NCBI GenBank assembly: GCA_016176605.1
Contig: JACOWW010000002.1
Span: 2,846 to 66,845, forward strand
Length of the DNA stretch: 64,000 nucleotides
Origin: Candidatus Saccharimonadota bacterium
Lineage (GTDB): Bacteria; Patescibacteriota; Saccharimonadia; Saccharimonadales; UBA10212
Reading direction: 5' to 3'
A model generated the notes under the pieces. It was not told the DNA's origin and made no database searches. It saw nothing but the letters and a program-made list of their open reading frames with translations. Both the position numbers and the translations under genes were made by a program. Every line of letters starts with the position of its first letter. Position 1 is the stretch's first letter. Positions 31,803 through 40,214 of the stretch are shown in pieces.

Positions 31803-31964
31803 ATAGATCTAAAACTGAGTTTGTGAAAAGCACATCAATAAAAACTTGCTATTGCGCTATAGCTGGGGTTACTATAGCTTCCACGGGCACTAAATGTAGT
31901 AGTGCTGGCACATTAAACAAAAAAACGCGACCAATACTCGCGGTATTACAGCAGGAGTAGGAAA
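31803..31964. other. ftsZ-nrdR spacer
   Basis: It contains GCTATAGC and CTATAGC words (31855-31880) that can pair, and a hairpin with GCACTA...TAGTGC (31888-31906). AGGAG lies 4-9 nt before the nrdR GTG. No gene seen. Confidence 0.4.
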
Positions 31965-32432
31965 GTGAAATGCGCGCAGTGTAATTCGACGGATAATAAG
32001 GTAGTTGAGTCTCGCGATGTCGCCGAAGGCGAGGCTATTCGGCGCCGGCGGCAATGTCTGAAATGCAATTATCGCTTTACGACCTACGAACGAATTGAGC
32101 GCCCCAACTTGGTCGTTATCAAACGCGATGGTACGCGGGAACTGTTTTCCCGCGACAAGCTGATGAGCGGCCTGCAGCACGCCAGTGAAAAAACTGCTTT
32201 ATCCAGTTTGCAGTTGGAAAACTTTGTGGCTAGTGTTGAGCGTGAGCTTTATGGCCGCGGCGAGCCCGAGGTTACCAGCGTCGACATCGGTGAGCTGGTT
32301 ATGACGGGCCTTTCTAGGCTCAACGAAGTTGCCTACGTGCGTTTTGCCAGCGTTTATCGCAAGTTCCGCGATATTTCTAGTTTTGAAAAAGAATTATCGC
32401 GGATCCGCAAAGGGCGCTCGCACAATAAGTAA
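31965..32432 (+). CDS. nrdR: Transcriptional repressor NrdR
   Basis: This 155-residue protein starts at GTG. A zinc ribbon with Cys3, Cys6, Cys31 and Cys34 (MKCAQC ... CLKC) is followed by YRFTTYERIERP and an ATP-cone domain (VIKRDGTRELFSRDKLMSGL). It senses dATP/ATP and represses ribonucleotide reductase genes; nrdJ follows directly, the expected target. The TAA stop is part of a 9-bp inverted repeat end (GTAAAACTG) of repeat R3. Confidence 0.95.
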   Translation: MKCAQCNSTDNKVVESRDVAEGEAIRRRRQCLKCNYRFTTYERIERPNLVVIKRDGTRELFSRDKLMSGLQHASEKTALSSLQLENFVASVERELYGRGEPEVTSVDIGELVMTGLSRLNEVAYVRFASVYRKFRDISSFEKELSRIRKGRSHNK

Positions 32433-32535
32433 AACTGTGCGTTTCGCGCGGCGTCGACTCCCGCTGAGCAGGTCAGTCGACTCCGGCTGCACTCCGCTGG
32501 ACCCAGTTTTACCTACAGTACTCGCTTAACAACCA
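32429..32535 (+). repeat. Dispersed repeat R3, copy 1
   Basis: Bounded by GTAAAACTG (32429-32437) and CAGTTTTAC (32504-32512), a perfect inverted repeat. The interior (GTGCGTTTCGCGC, GCAGGTCAGTCGACTC, GGCTGCACT) and the following ACTCGCTTAACAACC recur at 60525-60630. Confidence 0.75.
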
Positions 32536-32674
32536 TGAGCTGCAAAAAAATGTATTGCACGTGTGATTTTTATGGGTTACCATAAAAAGTACTAAGGGAG
32601 CGCAGTCCGCGATAAAAATACGGGCTGGGTAAATAAAAATCTAAAAACAAACTAATCAAAGAGAGGGTAAAATT
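32536..32674 (+). promoter_or_regulatory. nrdJ leader
   Basis: TGCAA...TTGCA (about 32541-32559) and TTTTATGG-GTTA-CCATAAAA (about 32570-32589) are inverted repeats upstream of nrdJ. Either could be an NrdR-related site or a hairpin. No cobalamin riboswitch is seen. AGAGAGGG precedes the ATG. Confidence 0.45.
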
Positions 32675-35620
32675 ATGGCACAAGCTACCAAGTTATCTGT
32701 TCGGCGGCTTTTTACCAAGCCAAAAAGCCAAGCGTACGACCAACTGCGGTGGGTCAAGCGCGACTCAATCATCGTAAACCCGGCGACGAGCAAACCGGTT
32801 TTCGAACAAAAAGGCGTCGACTTTCCTGAAGGCTGGAGCTTAAACGCTATAAATATTGTTGCCCAAAAGTATTTTACCGGCACACCGGGCAGCTCTTCTC
32901 GTGAAGCTTCGCTAAAACAACTTATCAATCGAGTGGCAGACACCATTACTCGCGAGGGAGCACAAGGCGGTTATTTTGTCAATCAGGCCGAGGCCGAAGA
33001 TTTCCGCGAGGAGCTTAAATATATCCTGGCCACCCAGCGCGCCGCTTTTAACTCGCCGGTTTGGTTTAACATTGGTGCTAAAGGCCGCTCCCAGCAGGCC
33101 AGCGCCTGCTTTATTTTAGCTGTTGATGACACCATGCCAGCCATTTTGAATTGGTACTTTGAAGAAGGCATGATTTTCAAGGGCGGCAGCGGCTCTGGCA
33201 TTAATGTCAGCACTCTTAGAAGTTCCAAGGAACCGCTAGGCAAAAGCGCCGGTACGGCTTCGGGGCCGCTGTCATTTATGCGCGGCGCCGACGCCAGCGC
33301 TGGCGCTATTAAGAGCGGCGGTAAAACTCGCCGGGCCGCCAAAATGGTCATTTTGAACGCTTCGCACCCCGACGTCGAGGAATTTATCTGGTGTAAGGCA
33401 CTGGAAGAGCGCAAGGCCCGCGCGCTGGAACAAGCTGGTTTTGACATGAGCTTGGACGGCAAAGACAGCTTTTCTCTGCAGTATCAAAACGCCAATAACT
33501 CGGTACGGGTAACCGATGAATTCATGCGCGCCGTAGAAAACGACGGTGATTGGGGTCTGAGCGCAGTTACCACTGGGGAAGTTATCCAGACGGTCAAAGC
33601 CCGTTCGATTTTTCATCAGATCGCTGAAGCGGCGTGGGAATGCGCCGATCCGGGCCTGCAATTCGATACTACTGTCAACCGTTGGCACACGGTACCCAAT
33701 GCCGGCCGCATCAATGCCTCCAACCCCTGCAGTGAATATATGCATCTAGATAACTCGGCCTGTAACTTGGCCAGTATTAACCTGCTTAAATATTTAAAAG
33801 AGGACGGCAGTTTTGACATTGAGGCTTTCCGCCACACCGTTGAGCTGATATTCACTGCCCAGGAAATCTTAGTCGGCTACAGCGAATATCCGACTAAAAA
33901 TATCACTAAAAATGCTAAGATCTACCGCGAACTTGGCTTAGGTTATGCCAACTTGGGCGCGCTTTTGATGGCCCAGGGGTTGCCTTATGACAGTGACGAA
34001 GGCCGCGCCCAGGCGGCCGCCATCACGGCGCTGATGAGTGGTCATGCTTATGCGACCAGCGCCCGGATTGCCAAGCGCGTTGGTACCTTCGGCGGCTATG
34101 AAAAAGATCAGGCAGGCCTGAATAAGGTTCTAAAAATGCACCGCGATGAAGTCAAGAAGATTGACCCTTCGATGGTCAGCGAAGAACTGCTATCGGCTGC
34201 CGCTAGCGCCTGGGATGAAGCGGTCGAACTGGCGGAACTTTATGGCGTGCGCAACAGCCAGGCGACAGTTTTAGCACCGACTGGTACTATTGGCTTGATG
34301 ATGGACTGCGACACCACCGGTATCGAACCAGACCTGGGTCTGGTGAAGGTCAAGAAATTGGTTGGCGGCGGTACCATGCGCATTGTTAACCAGACTGTGC
34401 CAAGGGCCCTAAAGGCGCTGGGTTACAACCGCAGCCAAATTGACGATATCGTTAACTTCATTGATATCGAAAAGACTATTTTGGGCGCGCCACACCTCAA
34501 AAAAAATCACCAGCCGGTATTCGCCTGCAGTATGGGCGAGCTTGCCATCCACTACCGCGGGCACGTCAAAATGATGGCAGCTGTCCAGCCGTTTTTATCC
34601 GGGGCTATCTCCAAGACTGTCAACATGCCCGAAGATGTCACGGTAGAAGATGTGCAGCAACTGCACATGGACGCTTGGAAGATGGGTCTAAAGGCCGTGG
34701 CGATTTATAGAGATAATTGTAAAGTTGCCCAGCCGCTGTCGATGGCCAAAAAAGCCCCGACGCTCGCCGAAGGCGAGATGCGGAGTTCCGACTCCGCCGC
34801 GGCGGACGTCGGAAAGGGCTCTTCTAAAGAAGTGCCTGTCGGGGCTGTTACCGCAGCTATAGAGGCTGTTAACCAGCCGTTTGTAGCCCGTAGCGCCGTT
34901 CGCCATGAATTGCCGCGGATGCGTAACTCTAAAACTTTCAAGTTTGTTGTCGCCGGTACCCGCGGATACGTGATAGTTGGTGAATACGATGACGGCTCAC
35001 CCGGGGAGCTATTTATTAGTAGCTCCAAGATGGGCTCAACCCTACGTGGTGTCCTGGACTCCTTTGGCATTGCTGTCAGCTACGGTCTGCAGTACGGCGT
35101 GCCGCTTAAAAGTTACGTCCGGGCATTTGCTAACACCAGCTTTGCCCCAGCTGGTGTCACCGATGATCCGGAGATTCGTACCGCTAGCTCATTAATCGAC
35201 TACATTTTCCGCCGATTAGGTAAAACTTACCTGAGCTTTGACGAGCGTTTGGAGGTTGGCCTGGCTTCCGTGGACGACCAGCCAAAGGGGCAGACCAGTT
35301 TACTGGCTGACGCAGCGCCCCAAGACACTATTGTTGAGCAAGCCCTGGAAACAGTAGCTGCCGCCGAGGCGGCCATCTCCGAAGCTGTTACAACCGTGGC
35401 GGCTAGTACCGCTCCGACGCCTCAATTGAAAGATTGGGGGTCGGAGTCCCGACCACCTGCTCCAATCGAAGCATCAGAGCCAGCGTCGGAGCAGACCGTG
35501 TCCAATAACGCGCTTCCCGATGCCACCGCACCGCTTTGCTATAACTGCGGTAACCAGACTATGCGCTCCGGCTCCTGTTACGTCTGCACTGCCTGTGGAA
35601 GCACAACTGGCTGTTCTTAA
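32675..35620 (+). CDS. nrdJ: Adenosylcobalamin-dependent (class II) ribonucleotide reductase
   Basis: In this 981-residue protein the ten-stranded barrel is recognised by FNSPVWFN near the start, the loop ASNPCSEYMHLDNSACNLASINL with the catalytic Cys, and LAPTGTIGLMMDCDTTGIEPD. The C-terminal tail CYNCGNQTMRSGSCYVCTACG is a zinc-ribbon or redox-active Cys cluster. It makes dNTPs from NDPs or NTPs using vitamin B12, with no oxygen need. The linker between the core and tail (about residues 690-720 and 920-930) is encoded by palindromes (CTCGCC-GAA-GGCGAG; CGGAGT-TCCG-ACTCCG; GGTCGGAGTCCCGACC), so repeats have entered the coding region. It is likely controlled by NrdR encoded upstream. Confidence 0.96.
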   Translation: MAQATKLSVRRLFTKPKSQAYDQLRWVKRDSIIVNPATSKPVFEQKGVDFPEGWSLNAINIVAQKYFTGTPGSSSREASLKQLINRVADTITREGAQGGYFVNQAEAEDFREELKYILATQRAAFNSPVWFNIGAKGRSQQASACFILAVDDTMPAILNWYFEEGMIFKGGSGSGINVSTLRSSKEPLGKSAGTASGPLSFMRGADASAGAIKSGGKTRRAAKMVILNASHPDVEEFIWCKALEERKARALEQAGFDMSLDGKDSFSLQYQNANNSVRVTDEFMRAVENDGDWGLSAVTTGEVIQTVKARSIFHQIAEAAWECADPGLQFDTTVNRWHTVPNAGRINASNPCSEYMHLDNSACNLASINLLKYLKEDGSFDIEAFRHTVELIFTAQEILVGYSEYPTKNITKNAKIYRELGLGYANLGALLMAQGLPYDSDEGRAQAAAITALMSGHAYATSARIAKRVGTFGGYEKDQAGLNKVLKMHRDEVKKIDPSMVSEELLSAAASAWDEAVELAELYGVRNSQATVLAPTGTIGLMMDCDTTGIEPDLGLVKVKKLVGGGTMRIVNQTVPRALKALGYNRSQIDDIVNFIDIEKTILGAPHLKKNHQPVFACSMGELAIHYRGHVKMMAAVQPFLSGAISKTVNMPEDVTVEDVQQLHMDAWKMGLKAVAIYRDNCKVAQPLSMAKKAPTLAEGEMRSSDSAAADVGKGSSKEVPVGAVTAAIEAVNQPFVARSAVRHELPRMRNSKTFKFVVAGTRGYVIVGEYDDGSPGELFISSSKMGSTLRGVLDSFGIAVSYGLQYGVPLKSYVRAFANTSFAPAGVTDDPEIRTASSLIDYIFRRLGKTYLSFDERLEVGLASVDDQPKGQTSLLADAAPQDTIVEQALETVAAAEAAISEAVTTVAASTAPTPQLKDWGSESRPPAPIEASEPASEQTVSNNALPDATAPLCYNCGNQTMRSGSCYVCTACGSTTGCS

Positions 35621-35658
35621 CCCTTGACCCTAAACCCTAGCCCCTATACCCTAGACTT

Positions 35659-35988
35659 ATGAAAGTCATTGTGCTTTACCATAAACAGAGTGACCATATC
35701 GGTTTGGTAGAAGAATTTAGCCGCGACTATAAACGCTTTAAAGGCAAAGAATTGGAGCTTATCAGTTTGGAGACCCAGCAAGGCGCTGATTACGCCAACC
35801 TTTATGGCATTACGCAGTATCCAGCCTTTTTAGCTATTGCCGAGGGTGGCACTATGCAGCGTATGTGGCAGGGCATACCGCTGCCGCTAATGGACGAACT
35901 CGACTATTACACCCGCGACCAAGACCTACATGACTACAGTGGGGCCAGTAGCCACCGCCTGCGTATCATCCAACCTCTGACCGCCTGA
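35659..35988 (+). CDS. Thioredoxin-fold protein lacking the CXXC motif
   Basis: The 109-residue product has a thioredoxin-like order: strand KVIVLYHKQSDHIGLVEEF, strand LELISLETQQGADYANLYGITQYPAFLAI (with the cis-proline region TQYPAF) and strand GTMQRMWQG. Where thioredoxin has WCGPC this protein reads YHKQSDH, with no cysteine anywhere. It therefore cannot act as a dithiol reductant. It lies 38 nt after nrdJ, with an ACCCTA-type word repeat between, and is probably cotranscribed. It may be a degenerate or binding-only partner of the reductase. Confidence 0.65.
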   Translation: MKVIVLYHKQSDHIGLVEEFSRDYKRFKGKELELISLETQQGADYANLYGITQYPAFLAIAEGGTMQRMWQGIPLPLMDELDYYTRDQDLHDYSGASSHRLRIIQPLTA

Positions 35989-36077
35989 TTTCAAGAAGGC
36001 TCCTTGTAAATGAAGAAAATATGTTGTGGTATGTTATCTCTGTTATTTATGACTTTCTTCCGTTAAAATTATGATTA

Positions 36078-39077
36078 ATGAATAAAGTGAAAAAGTCTGC
36101 TACGGCATTGGCCGAAGAGAAGATGCTGAAGCTTTGGGCTAAGGAAAAAACTTTTGAAAAAAGCCTAAAGTTACGCGAAAAAGCGCCCTACTTCAGTTTT
36201 TACGACGGCCCGCCTTTTGCCAATGGCCTACCGCATTATGGCCATGTAGTGCCTTCGACCATCAAAGATGCCGTTGCCCGCTATAAGACAATGCGGGGAT
36301 ACTACGTACTTCGAGTGGCTGGCTGGGATACTCATGGCTTGCCGGTTGAGTACGACGTCGAAAAACAGCTGGGCCTATCAGGTAAAAAACAGATCCTGGA
36401 AATGGGCGTTGATAAGTTTAATCAAGCCTGCCGGGACTCGGTATTCCGCTACAAAAGCGAGTTCGAGGACTTTATCCGTCGCCTGGGCCGGTGGGTAGAT
36501 CTGGATAACTCCTACGCCACATTAGATGATAGCTACATCGAGAGCGTCTGGTGGGTCTTTGCCGAAATTTACAAAAAGGGCCTGGTTTACAAGGGTTTTC
36601 GCAGTATGCCGTACTGCCCGCGCTGTGCCACACCGTTGTCTAACTTTGAGCTTAACCAGGGCTACCAGGACGACATAGAAGACCCCAGTGTTTTTGCTAC
36701 ATTCCCGCTGAATGATAATCCAAAGGTGAAATTGCTGGCTTGGACGACGACGCCTTGGACACTGCCGGCGAATGCCGCTCTGGCAGTCGATGCCAAGGCC
36801 GATTATGCTTATGCTCAGCTCAAAAAAGACGGCTCAGTGCTCGTTTTAGCCAAAAAACGCCTCGATGTACTGGATTTACGGAAAAGCGACTATAAGGTCT
36901 TAAAAACGGTCAAAGGCAAGGAGTTGGTCGGACTAAAATACCAGCCATTGTATCCGTTGCCCAAAAACCATAAGTTTACTTCCCAACAAACAGAAAAAGC
37001 CTGGCATGTTTATGCTGATGAGAACGTTAGCTTAGAAGACGGAACAGGTATCTTGCATGTAGCACCACGCTATGGAGAAACCGATTTGGCGCTTGGCCTA
37101 AAAGAGAGGCTGCCACTGCTTGAAAGTGTCGACGGTAATGGGCTAATGGTCTGGCCTGAATCAGTCAAAGGTTTGTTTTTCAAGAAAGCCGATGAGCACA
37201 TAATTGCTGACCTCACCAGAAAAGAGCGCATATTTGCTGCCGAAACCGCCAAGCACACCTATCCGTTCTGCTGGCGCTGCGACACGCCGCTGATGTATTT
37301 TGCCACGCCGTCTTGGCTAATCAAAGTGACTGATATCAGAGATGATCTGGTTAAAAATAATCAAAAAATTAACTGGATACCCAAGCACATCCGCGACGGC
37401 CGTTTTGGCAACTGGCTGGCCGATGCCCGTGATTGGGGTATTTCACGCAACCGCTTTTGGGGCTCGCCACTGCCGGTCTGGCTGTGCGATAAAGAACACG
37501 TAACAGTGGTTGGCAGCCTGAAAGAGCTAAAAGAAAAAGCGGTTAGTTTGCCAAAAGAATTGGATTTACATCGCCCCGGCATTGATAAAATCGAGCTGAA
37601 GTGCGACAAGTGCAGCCGGCCGGCAAAACGAGTAGAAGAAGTTTTCGACTGCTGGTTTGAATCGGGCGCTATGCCGTACGCTTCCATTCATTATCCTTTT
37701 GAGAACCAAGAAGAGTTTAAAAAAAGCTTTCCAGCGGAATTTATATCTGAAGGGCTAGACCAAACCCGGGGTTGGTTTTACACCTTGCATGTACTGGGAA
37801 CGGCCCTATTTAACGAGCGCGTCTACCAAAATGTCGTCTGCCACGGTATTGTAGTGGCCGGTGACGGTAAGAAACTTAGTAAACGCCTAAACAACTATCC
37901 GCCGCTGGATAAAGTATTTAACACCTACGGTTCTGACATCCTTCGCTTCTTCATGCTTAGTTCACCGGTAGTGGTAGGGGAAGAAGTACGTTTTTCTGCC
38001 GATCATCTGCGCGACACTCAGCGCAATGTTTTTATGACGCTGCAAAACAGTTTTAGTTTCTTTAAGACCTACTCCGAAGTTGACAAATGGCACCCTACGG
38101 GTACGACCCGTAGATCTACGGGTCGTACCCGTAGGGACGCGATAGAGGCGCCATCTTCAGATAATTTGTTAGATAAGTGGATTTTAGCCAGACTAAACCA
38201 AACGATTTTAGAAGTGACAGCCGGTGCAGACTCTTATCAGATCAATAAAGCCACCCGCCCGATTGTTGAACTGTTGGAAAGCTTGTCTAACTGGTATATC
38301 CGCAGGAGCAGACGCCGTTTCTGGAAATCAGAAAACGACAAGGATAAAAACCAAGCCTATACAACTCTACACTACGTTCTGACCGTAATTAGTCAGCTTT
38401 TGGCTCCCTGGGCGCCGTTCATAGCCGATGAGTTGTGGCGCGAACTGACCAAAAACACCAACCAGCCAGAATCAGTCCACCTTAGTGACTGGCCGACCTC
38501 TGTAAAAGAGCCAGATAAGGCTAGTACTAAAGTACTAGAAGATATGGATATCGCCAGGGCCATAGTTCGTATCACTTTATCAAGTAGAGCAGATAAAAAG
38601 GTTAAGGTTAGACAACCTCTGAATTTACTAACATATTCATCTGAGAAAAGGCTGCACGAAGAGATAGAATCGATCATTTTAGATGAAGCTAATGTGAAAA
38701 AAATTACTTTTGATCCCGAGTATAAGAAAATCGGTATTGCAATAGACAGCGAGCCTGCAGATATTAGACCTGCAATAGGTGTAATACTTGATACTGAATT
38801 AACGAGTGAGCTCAAAAACGAGGGGATAATGCGCGAATTAGTGCGGCATGTCCAAAATGCTCGTAAAAAGGCCGGTTTGAACGTCGATGACCGTATAAAA
38901 TTGCGCCTAGAAACCGACTCCAAAGAGGTTAATGAAGCTATCAAACAGTTCAACAACACTATCTTTGCTGAAACCTTGACCATAGCTGAATTAACAGGAG
39001 AAGGGGATTACTCCGAAACTGTCAAAGTCGAAGACCAAGAAGTAAAAATCAGCCTAAAAAGGGTCATAGGGTCATAG
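36078..39077 (+). CDS. ileS: Isoleucyl-tRNA synthetase
   Basis: In this 999-residue class I synthetase the HIGH motif appears as LPHYGH and KMSKS as GKKLSKR; the editing domain (TTPWTLPANAAL, HVAPRYGETD) and the Trp/Cys-rich SWLIKVTD, CWRCDTPL region are in place. Around residues 672-687 a 44-bp perfect palindrome (38093-38136) inserts GTTRRSTGRTRRD before the anticodon-binding domain. The last codons and the stop come from the first units of a tandem 8-bp repeat. Charging of tRNA-Ile depends on this enzyme, so the inserted residues must be tolerated. Confidence 0.96.
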   Translation: MNKVKKSATALAEEKMLKLWAKEKTFEKSLKLREKAPYFSFYDGPPFANGLPHYGHVVPSTIKDAVARYKTMRGYYVLRVAGWDTHGLPVEYDVEKQLGLSGKKQILEMGVDKFNQACRDSVFRYKSEFEDFIRRLGRWVDLDNSYATLDDSYIESVWWVFAEIYKKGLVYKGFRSMPYCPRCATPLSNFELNQGYQDDIEDPSVFATFPLNDNPKVKLLAWTTTPWTLPANAALAVDAKADYAYAQLKKDGSVLVLAKKRLDVLDLRKSDYKVLKTVKGKELVGLKYQPLYPLPKNHKFTSQQTEKAWHVYADENVSLEDGTGILHVAPRYGETDLALGLKERLPLLESVDGNGLMVWPESVKGLFFKKADEHIIADLTRKERIFAAETAKHTYPFCWRCDTPLMYFATPSWLIKVTDIRDDLVKNNQKINWIPKHIRDGRFGNWLADARDWGISRNRFWGSPLPVWLCDKEHVTVVGSLKELKEKAVSLPKELDLHRPGIDKIELKCDKCSRPAKRVEEVFDCWFESGAMPYASIHYPFENQEEFKKSFPAEFISEGLDQTRGWFYTLHVLGTALFNERVYQNVVCHGIVVAGDGKKLSKRLNNYPPLDKVFNTYGSDILRFFMLSSPVVVGEEVRFSADHLRDTQRNVFMTLQNSFSFFKTYSEVDKWHPTGTTRRSTGRTRRDAIEAPSSDNLLDKWILARLNQTILEVTAGADSYQINKATRPIVELLESLSNWYIRRSRRRFWKSENDKDKNQAYTTLHYVLTVISQLLAPWAPFIADELWRELTKNTNQPESVHLSDWPTSVKEPDKASTKVLEDMDIARAIVRITLSSRADKKVKVRQPLNLLTYSSEKRLHEEIESIILDEANVKKITFDPEYKKIGIAIDSEPADIRPAIGVILDTELTSELKNEGIMRELVRHVQNARKKAGLNVDDRIKLRLETDSKEVNEAIKQFNNTIFAETLTIAELTGEGDYSETVKVEDQEVKISLKRVIGS
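38093..38136 (+). repeat. Perfect 44-bp palindrome R4 inside ileS
   Basis: The left arm CCCTACGGGTACGACCCGTA plus GA is exactly the reverse complement of the right arm. Related sequences with GGGTACGACCC occur at 50570 and 57648. Confidence 0.9.
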
Positions 39078-39132
39078 GGTCATAGGGTCATAGGGTCATA
39101 GGGTCATAGGGTCATAGGGTCATAGGGTCATA
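39061..39132 (+). repeat. Tandem repeat, nine exact copies of GGGTCATA
   Basis: Nine 8-bp units start inside the last codons of ileS and supply its TAG stop. They are followed by GGGTTAGAG and then by the roughly complementary CTATACCCCTATACCCCTC (39146-39180). Confidence 0.95.
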
Positions 39133-39265
39133 GGGTTAGAGAAAACTATACCCCTATACCCCTCTCACCCTACAGCCCTCGCCCTAATGTATTTATTACC
39201 ATTTTAGCTTGATTATCTGCGGTGTATAATTCAAGGTCCAATAACAAATAAAAAAGGGGGCAATT

Positions 39266-39467
39266 ATGATGGTGCGACGCTGCGACATTTGTAAAAAAGT
39301 TATAGATTTTCAAAAAAAGGAACTATCTAGACATTAGCCGTGCAATGTATCCAAGGATAGAAATTTGCCTACCTTGTGCCGAACCAATTATTCATGTTTT
39401 AAAGAGAAATAAGTTGCTGCCTAAGAGGTTATTAAAAAACCTACAGCCTACTGCTTCTGAGGTGTAA
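39266..39467 (+). pseudogene. Small zinc-ribbon protein gene split by a frameshift in a run of seven A
   Basis: An ATG with GGGGG ahead opens MMVRRCDICKKVIDFQKKELSRH, then a stop. If one A is removed from the A7 run at 39312-39318, the frame continues as NYLDISRAMYPRIEICLPCAEPIIHVLK to a TAA at 39465, giving a 66-residue protein with two CxxC pairs (CDIC, CLPC), a typical small zinc ribbon. Either the gene is broken, or it uses slippage on the A run, or the assembly has an error. An intrinsic terminator follows directly, which supports a real transcription unit. Confidence 0.65.
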
Positions 39468-39480
39468 CTGGGTTGGAATA

Positions 39481-39503
39481 CTCCTTTGCAAGGAGGTTTC
39501 TTG
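39481..39503 (+). terminator. Terminator after the zinc-ribbon gene
   Basis: CTCCTT-TGC-AAGGAG followed by GTTTCTT. Confidence 0.7.
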
Positions 39504-39540
39504 TAAATAACAGGGGTAAAGGGGAAACATAAGCAGGGTA

Positions 39541-39569
39541 TTGACAAAATAACGAGATTATGCTAATAT
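39541..39569 (+). promoter_or_regulatory. Cassette B promoter
   Basis: Consensus TTGACA (39541-39546), a 17-bp spacer and TAATAT (39564-39569) with an extended TGC before it. This is the strongest promoter seen in the window. Confidence 0.85.
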
Positions 39570-39630
39570 GTGCTTTGCTTAATCACTGAGGTGGTTGGGC
39601 AGCACATTTACAGATTGAAGCCTAGAGTTT

Positions 39631-39678
39631 GCCGGGAGCAAATTGCAGATCGATATTGATCTGCAATTTGCTCTCGGC
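39631..39678 (+). promoter_or_regulatory. Cassette B 5'UTR hairpin, 21-bp stem
   Basis: GCCGGGAGCAAATTGCAGATC (39631-39651), loop GATATT, and its complement (39658-39678) pair over 21 bp with a single G-U. AGGAGG follows at 39703 before the ATG at 39714. Confidence 0.9.
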
Positions 39679-39713
39679 AATCCCGCCGAAGCAATTTCTC
39701 CAGAGGAGGAGAG

Positions 39714-40214
39714 ATGATTCATGACTACAGGTATCAGGAAGTCGCCCGGCTTTTTTCCGGAGTCTTGAAACACTCCGGGATCAAGCCCCGCTTCTCCGCC
39801 TACCCCTTCGTTTCGCAAGAGGCGAAGAAGGTCGGCGGCCGTGAGATACTGTCAGACAGCACCTCCCACAGGCCGGTTCACTGGCATCTCCCCGACGGCG
39901 GAGTAGTCCGCTACGTCGGGCCAGTGCTTGTCAACCAGTGGTCACCACTGGTTGAGACGGTTCTAAACCGCGCAGCGGCGCGGCGGATCGTCGCCGAGGT
40001 CACCTACGTCACGGTGACCGAGGAGCGGGCTCGCCAGCTCGCCGCTCTGTCTTCCCTCGACATGAATCGGAGGGAGCTCAATAAGCTGGCCCTGGAGCAC
40101 GGACTTCAGGGCCCCCCGGTCATCTTGGCCGGACTGGTCGAGACCAACGAGATCGCCTATGGGGCGGTCGAGGAAGTCCTGGCCGAGCGGCGTCGGGCAA
40201 CCATCGCCGCCTAG
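39714..40214 (+). CDS. Cassette B: GC-rich hypothetical protein, 166 aa
   Basis: Strong AGGAGG and ATG start. The codons end mostly in G or C, unlike ileS upstream and rplU downstream. The protein is soluble, with an N-terminal helix (YRYQEVARLFSGVLKHSG), a beta region around WHLPDGGVVRYVGP and a helical C-terminal half with NRRELNKLALEHGLQGPPVILAGLVETNEIAYGAVEEVLAERRR. I do not recognise the family. Consensus promoter, long leader hairpin and a 350-nt structured 3' region make this a self-contained unit, probably well expressed. Confidence 0.7.
   Translation: MIHDYRYQEVARLFSGVLKHSGIKPRFSAYPFVSQEAKKVGGREILSDSTSHRPVHWHLPDGGVVRYVGPVLVNQWSPLVETVLNRAAARRIVAEVTYVTVTEERARQLAALSSLDMNRRELNKLALEHGLQGPPVILAGLVETNEIAYGAVEEVLAERRRATIAA

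Noticed and set aside
32433-32674. Cobalamin riboswitch before nrdJ
   Set aside because: No B12-box motif is visible; the region is accounted for by repeat R3 and short inverted repeats.
39061-39190. CRISPR array
   Set aside because: Units are 8 bp with no spacers and there are no cas genes in the window.
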